Source of the DNA: Alitta virens
Lineage: Eukaryota > Annelida > Polychaeta > Phyllodocida > Nereididae
Direction of reading: 5' to 3'
Assembly: GCA_932294295.1 (NCBI GenBank)
Contig: OW028579.1
Location: 29,647,250-29,711,249 of the forward strand
DNA length: 64,000 nt
Both the position numbers and the translations under genes were made by a program. Below are positions 59,074 through 64,000 of the stretch, piece after piece (the stretch's first letter is position 1; each line of letters opens with the position of its first letter). Under the pieces are notes generated by a model. It had not been told where the DNA came from. It worked only from the letters and a program-made list of their open reading frames with translations, and did no database searches.

Positions 59074-59165
59074 CGTATCAATCTATGTATGTATGTATGT
59101 ATGTGTCTATCTATCTGTCTATCTATCTACCTATGTGTTTATCTGTCTGTCTATCTGGCTATCTT
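59074..59165. repeat. (ATGT)n then (ATCT)n microsatellite
   Basis: ATGTATGTATGT passes directly into CTATCTATCTGTCTATC. Confidence 0.9.
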
Positions 59166-59242
59166 GCTGTAGGATCTCATCTCACAATTTCGACAATCTC
59201 ACAAAGTCACATTAAATTTGGACTAGAATGATTGTATTACAC

Positions 59243-59470
59243 TAGCTGAGTGGTCTTGTGGTAAGACCCTCGCTAGCTTCACTGGATTGTAGGTCGCAGG
59301 TTCGAATCCTGGCCCGGGCACTGTTCATGAGCTTGTACTTGGTGCTTATGCTGGAGCGACAAAAAGACCCAACCCATGGGGTAAAGGTGTAACATAGCGT
59401 GGAATCCAAGCCTTATCATCTCATCATTACATCTGCCAATGGCAGCTGGTCATATAAGCTGCTAAGCATC
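59243..59470 (+). mobile_element. tRNA-derived SINE family 2
   Basis: AGCTGAGTGGTCTTGTGGTA and GGTCGCAGGTTCGAATCCTG form the tRNA-like head, followed by CTGTTCATGAGCTTGTAC, GCTTATGCTGGAGCGACAAA and AGACCCAACCCATGGGGTAA. Same design as 34905-35096. Confidence 0.8.
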
Positions 59471-59478
59471 AGTCCAGG

Positions 59479-59525
59479 ACATGGCCAATTGTGCCACGTG
59501 CGTTTTCCATGCGTTTGGATAAATA
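59479..59525. mobile_element. MITE family 1, left-end fragment
   Basis: ACATGGCCAATTGTGCCACG followed by TGCGTTTTCCATGCG; ends abruptly at GGATAAATA. Confidence 0.8.
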
Positions 59526-59573
59526 CGATTGTATTTGGTGAATGATGTTAGAGGAAAAATAAACTTCACTTAC

Positions 59574-59677
59574 TACATGGCCAATTGTGCCACGTTGTAT
59601 TTGCCTCATTATAATTAGCTAAATACCATGCGCATTTATCCTTCTCATGGAAAATGCACGTGGCACATTTGGCCATG
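59574..59677. mobile_element. MITE family 1, copy with internal deletion
   Basis: TACATGGCCAATTGTGCCAC to GTGGCACATTTGGCCATG, about 104 bases, sharing the AATTATAATTAGCTAAA centre. Confidence 0.85.
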
Positions 59678-59912
59678 AAGCATCGAGAAGAACATAATAC
59701 AATTGTCAAATAAGTTGCACCTGAGCATATTTTTGTATTAGTGCAGGAGACTAATGGTTTATTATGTACAATAATATCGTGAATAAATAATGAGATTAGG
59801 TGCGGAACATTGACATAGAATGACAACCACATATAAAAATGACATTATATCTATTTTGCTCATATACTCTACCATCATATGCGCGTCTTTATTAGGTTAT
59901 GAGCTGTGGTTA

Positions 59913-60112
59913 NNNNNNNNNNNNNNNNNNNNNNNNNNNNNNNNNNNNNNNNNNNNNNNNNNNNNNNNNNNNNNNNNNNNNNNNNNNNNNNNNNNNNNNN
60001 NNNNNNNNNNNNNNNNNNNNNNNNNNNNNNNNNNNNNNNNNNNNNNNNNNNNNNNNNNNNNNNNNNNNNNNNNNNNNNNNNNNNNNNNNNNNNNNNNNNN
60101 NNNNNNNNNNNN
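59913..60112. other. Assembly gap, 200 N
   Basis: The nine bases CTGTGGTTA occur on both sides of the run, which suggests the true gap may be very small or zero. Confidence 0.95.
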
Positions 60113-60369
60113 CTGTGGTTATGGAACAGCGCCATTCATGAGCTGTGTATCTCAGCTGGATGTCATTCACAGATGCTACAAGGTAATTCTGTGATACCTT
60201 GTATATTTGTACAGATGATGATTTTATGACACCTTGTGCCTTTTTTACGATGGTGCACAAATAGCAATTCTACCTGGTAAATGTCTACAGATTGTATGTC
60301 AATATTTCTATGTCACCTTATACATTTCTATTGTATTTATCCTGTCCCACAATCTGGACATTTTGTAGT

Positions 60370-60930
60370 ATAAAATCAGTGAGAAAAATAGAGAAATTCA
60401 AGAAAGGGCTTTAAGATTCTTAACTAATGATTTCAAATGCTCATACAGTGAGTTAGTTAAGAAAATTTATAATTCTACACTATTTCTTTCAATGTTAAGA
60501 GCCATTGCTTTGGAAGTTTTCGAGTGTATGTATCATATGAATCCTGTATTTCTCTATGAATTATTTCATGTAAAGAAAGTTAAACGCTATCTCCGAGATC
60601 CTTGCTGACTTGTTATCAAAGTACAATACTGTCATGTATGGTAGACAAACTATGAGTTACTGTGGAGCACATTTATATAATAAGTTTCCAAGTAGTTTTA
60701 AAGATGCAATTGATGTAAAGTGTTTAAACAATTGATATCAGTTTAGGAAGGACCAAAATGCTAGTTGCAATATTTTTAGTTTGAAATTTACTTGACCTAG
60801 TATATTTTACTCTTGTTTTTCCTGTATTTATTTCTGATTGTTTTTTAGCTCTATGAGCTAATTGTTTATTGTATTTATCTTGCGACATGAAGAAATACGT
60901 TTGAATTATCTATCTATCTATCTATCCTTT
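60370..60930 (+). mobile_element. LINE 3' remnant ending in (ATCT)n
   Basis: Translation near 60392 gives QERALRFLTNDFKCSYSELV and ALEVFECMYHMNP, typical of the CR1/L2 RT thumb region. It ends with an AATTATCTATCTATC tail. Confidence 0.7.
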
Positions 60931-61059
60931 TACATTTCTAAAGATTGTAATTCTAAGAGATCTTATACATTTTTTACCGATTGTCAATATAAATGATACA
61001 TTTCACATTTGAGATTTTTACAGATGATATATCGGCAGGATATCTATGATACACTGCAC

Positions 61060-61235
61060 TCATGTAGACCCCCGTAGACCCATGTTGACCCAAGTAGACT
61101 CATGTAGACTCATGTAGACCCATGTAGACTCATGTAGACTCATGTAGACTCATGTACTCATGTGACCCATGTAGACCCATGTAAACTCATGTAGACCCAA
61201 GTAGACTCATGTAGACTCATGTAGGCTCATATTTT
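61060..61235. repeat. (CATGTAGACT/CATGTAGACC)n 10-bp tandem repeat
   Basis: About 16 ten-base units with variants CATGTAGACC, CATGTAGACT and AAGTAGACT. Confidence 0.9.
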
Positions 61236-61239
61236 ACAT

Positions 61240-61915
61240 AAATATTTTACAAATTGTGTTTATTGTGCACATTGTCTGTATGTCCCCATTAGCCATGCTA
61301 TTCAGCTTCATCAAAGAAGTTTTAATTATTTATTTTTAACTATTTGCCTATTCTTTAGCTATAAATATTTTCTCAGTGCTGTGTAGGCTGAAGATGCCTG
61401 TCATAGATCATTGGCCAGAGCTCTTGCTTCGTATGTAAATTTAATTAGCATTGACAATATGTAGGAGTGGGCGTGTGATCGAGCATTCAATGCCAACTAA
61501 TGAGTGTAGCATTATAAATACAGCTGGAAGCATACATACTGTTGTTTTAATATATACAATGGAGCAATATTTGGCTCAATAAAAATGTAAATGTAGGCGA
61601 TTATAGTCTAGAAGCAACGCTCAAATAGTTGAAACAGACTTTACAATTACACCCTTGGCAGGCCAATCCGGAGTCTTTCTCCACTCCCTGGGGAGTATTT
61701 GTTTAGCCTTGGACACGGGAATAACCGCAGGGGCTTAAGAGCTCACACAAGTGCTATCACTGTGGTTGCATAACCGTGGTTTTGTTATGGTCGTTTTTGC
61801 CATGGAAAATAGAGGTCTAAACAGTGAAGAAATAGATAGCTTATGTCTCCATAGATAAATAGATAGACAGGCAGACAGCTAGACAGATGGACAGATAGAC
61901 AGATATGGCAAGTGC
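61240..61915. other. Intergenic, nothing recognised
   Basis: AT-rich sequence; a short GACAGACAG run lies at 61860-61905. Confidence 0.5.
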
Positions 61916-61919
61916 AGCC

Positions 61920-62105
61920 CTCTTGCCGCTATTGAGGGTTAATTGATGAGGTGAGATAGAGAGGAGATGTCCACCCATGTTACACATTAACCCCATGGAT
62001 TGGGTCTTTTACTTGCCTCAGCATAGACACCAAGTACTAGGAACCGCCAATTTAACGTCTCATCCGAACGACACCCAGCTGGGATGTAGCTCATGAAGAA
62101 TGCTT
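61920..62105 (-). mobile_element. SINE family 2 body
   Basis: Carries GGGTCTTTTACTTGCCTCAG, CATAGACACCAAGTACTAGG and TTTAACGTCTCATCCGAACG, a core I recognise from SINE-like repeats of many marine invertebrates. The tRNA-like head is absent. Confidence 0.78.
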
Positions 62106-62109
62106 TGGG

Positions 62110-63555
62110 TCAAAATGTTGTCTTAATGGTGAGGTAGCCTTAATTGTGAGGTGTTCCTAATAGTGAGATGATCTTGTGAGGTGGGCTAAGGAAACCATAA
62201 GATCATCTATAATCAAGACCACCTCGATTTTTTAGACCACTTTTAACAGTGTCAATACTGATTGAAATGACAGAAAGTCTCAGAATTCAGACCCCTTCGA
62301 TATTGACATTATCTTATGATTGCAAATGTATTAAACTAGGGTAATAGTGGGATTCTAATTCATACATTAAAATTTATTAAATTAATAATGTACTTACACA
62401 TGCACATGTATGATACACACGGCCACCACCATTGAGCATTTCAAAAAATTACTCAAAGGAAATATTTGAGCCCACACTGCAACTGTATAATGATTTTTAT
62501 TTGTTGTTACTTTACAATGTTTTTATATACCTGAGCCACATTAAAAACCTACTTGTGTTACCAAGAAAAATTATATTTAGAAATAAAGAATAGATAGATA
62601 GATAACATTTGTCAATCCTGTTGGAACACTACCATTGATCAAACATATATGAAGAAACCAGCCTTTGCATCTCAGAACATTTTGAATACTTGTGTGGGCT
62701 GATCAAGGGCCATCAATATTGATCCTTCCGTGGAAGTCTGCTGGATTGGATAAACCATCTCTGTGGGCGGATGGATTGGCTTGTGCCGATTTGTCTCATG
62801 GCCGTTTCGTCGTGTAGCCATTTTTACTAGTGGGCGTTCTGCAGTGTAGTGCCAGACCTTGTCAGCTGGCTGTGACGCAAACACCAAAATGTTGGTTGCT
62901 ATGGAAACACTTTCTCAACACTGTATGATGTAATTTTGTGACGTTATGGTTGCTCTTGCAGGCAAAGTAAAGTTTAGTTTGTTTACTTTTTTATTTTATT
63001 TTATTTTTCTTACCAACCTTGTCAAACATGTAAGTTACACTATCTTCAAGGCATGGAATATTTTGATATTTTAATGGATATGGTCTGATCTATGGCTCTT
63101 TACGGCTTCTTGAGTTATCACATGATTAAGATAACATGTTTCACAAATATTAGTTCCAATCTGGCTAATTTTAGTCCATAACTTTCTTAATATAAGGGCT
63201 AGAAATTTTGTGAAAACACTTTTAGAATCCTGGGATCACGCGGCATACACTGGCAGTAATGTCAAGAATATACAATAAGAAATAAAGAATTTTGACTTTG
63301 AAATTTATGGAGTTAATTGCTGCTGATGCAGGGCATCACTGATGAGGGGTATGCTCACTGAAGCGCAGTGTGAACATCAAAGAATTTATGTATTTAAGGA
63401 AGCAGCAGGGGTCCTTGAGCCAGCTCTGGGCAAATTTGACTCTTCTTAATTCACATGTCCAATCCTTCTCTAGTTAATCCAAGCTTTGACCAACCGTGAA
63501 CAATGCTCAAGTGGTCTTATATTTTTGGAGGGTGGTGTATAACCACAGTAAACAT
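62110..63555. other. Intergenic, no supported gene
   Basis: A minus-strand open stretch at 62672-62887 lacks a recognisable domain and splice context. The rest is AT-rich. Confidence 0.5.
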
Positions 63556-63567
63556 CACAGTTAGTGC

Positions 63568-63603
<36 letters not shown>

Positions 63604-63735
63604 CTATCTATCTGTCTGTCTATCTATCTGTCTATCCATCTATCTGTCTATCTATCTGTCTGTCTGTTTAACTATCTATCTACCTATCTATCCATCCATC
63701 TGTCTATCTATCTATATATCTATCTATCTATACCT
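63568..63735. repeat. (TATC)n microsatellite with TGTC interruptions
   Basis: About 40 units of CTAT/CTGT. The open frame here is a by-product. Confidence 0.95.
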
Positions 63736-63867
63736 CAATATCTCTATTAGTGACTTTATTATTTGCAACAACTACAAAATGAATGGCTACGAACAAAGTG
63801 TAGTCTATTCACGGAGCCGCATCATTAGAAAAACAGAATGACATGGATGACTTTTTTGGATGCTTTG

Positions 63868-63965
63868 AAAGAGTGGTAAGGCATTCACCTGCCAAACTCA
63901 GAGGTAACAGGTTCGAACCCCCCCCCCCCCCAGCTCTGGTGCCAGCTCTTAAGCCCCTAACTGTA
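63868..63965 (+). mobile_element. tRNA-like SINE head near the window edge
   Basis: GAGTGGTAAGGCATTCACCT and GGTAACAGGTTCGAACCCC resemble box A and box B, interrupted by a C-run. The body does not clearly match either family above. Confidence 0.5.
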
Positions 63966-64000
63966 GGACTGCCGAACATTCCCATGGAGTTGAGAAAGAC

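Noticed and set aside
59820..60260. Open frames spanning the N run
   Set aside because: Created by unknown bases.
62672..62887. Minus-strand frame as a host exon
   Set aside because: No recognisable domain, no supported splice partner and no repeat-family match; kept as intergenic.
63503..63841. Open frame rich in YLSI repeats
   Set aside because: Produced by the (TATC)n microsatellite.

Overview
The window looks like nuclear DNA from an invertebrate animal, probably marine. It is AT-rich, its genes are split by introns with canonical GT..AG borders, and it carries tRNA-derived SINEs, CR1/L2-like non-LTR retrotransposon tails, a DIRS-type tyrosine-recombinase retroelement, a Polinton/Maverick remnant, several MITE families and many microsatellites. 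I cannot name the species; a lophotrochozoan or invertebrate deuterostome would fit. There is no sign of operons, CRISPR, rRNA or a true tRNA gene.

Four multi-exon host genes can be built with consistent splice phase. Two are tandem paralogs on the minus strand: gene A (exons between 17030 and 5969) and gene B (exons between 28685 and 24111). Both have four exons with phases 1-2-1 and encode small secreted cysteine-rich proteins of 263 and 267 residues. The third is on the plus strand (36821-40930, three exons, 320 residues): a secreted protein with an apple/PAN-like cysteine-rich N-terminus and a C-terminal LamG/concanavalin-like domain. The fourth is on the minus strand (52577-45694, nine coding exons, 725 residues): a granin-like acidic secretory precursor with many basic cleavage sites and all ten cysteines packed into a C-terminal box. 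All four products appear to enter the secretory pathway. Beyond that, no shared pathway is visible.

Layout: 1-3015 Polinton remnant (PolB C-terminal part, then three minus-strand ORFs). 3016-5960 intergenic with a SINE and an RT fragment. 5969-17030 gene A, whose introns hold RT fragments, MITEs and minisatellites. About 17780-21750 degraded DIRS-like element, itself interrupted. 22334-23107 nine copies of an 86-bp minisatellite. 24111-28685 gene B, with a LINE and a TIR element in intron 1. 28809-30245 TIR element, LINE and a possible relic exon of a third A/B paralog. 31319-36740 MITEs, SINEs, an RT fragment and simple repeats. 36746-40930 LamG gene. 41224-43382 possible orphan exon, SINEs and MITEs. 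44350-52594 granin-like gene and its 3' region. 52600-64000 mostly repeats, with a 200-base assembly gap at 59913-60112.
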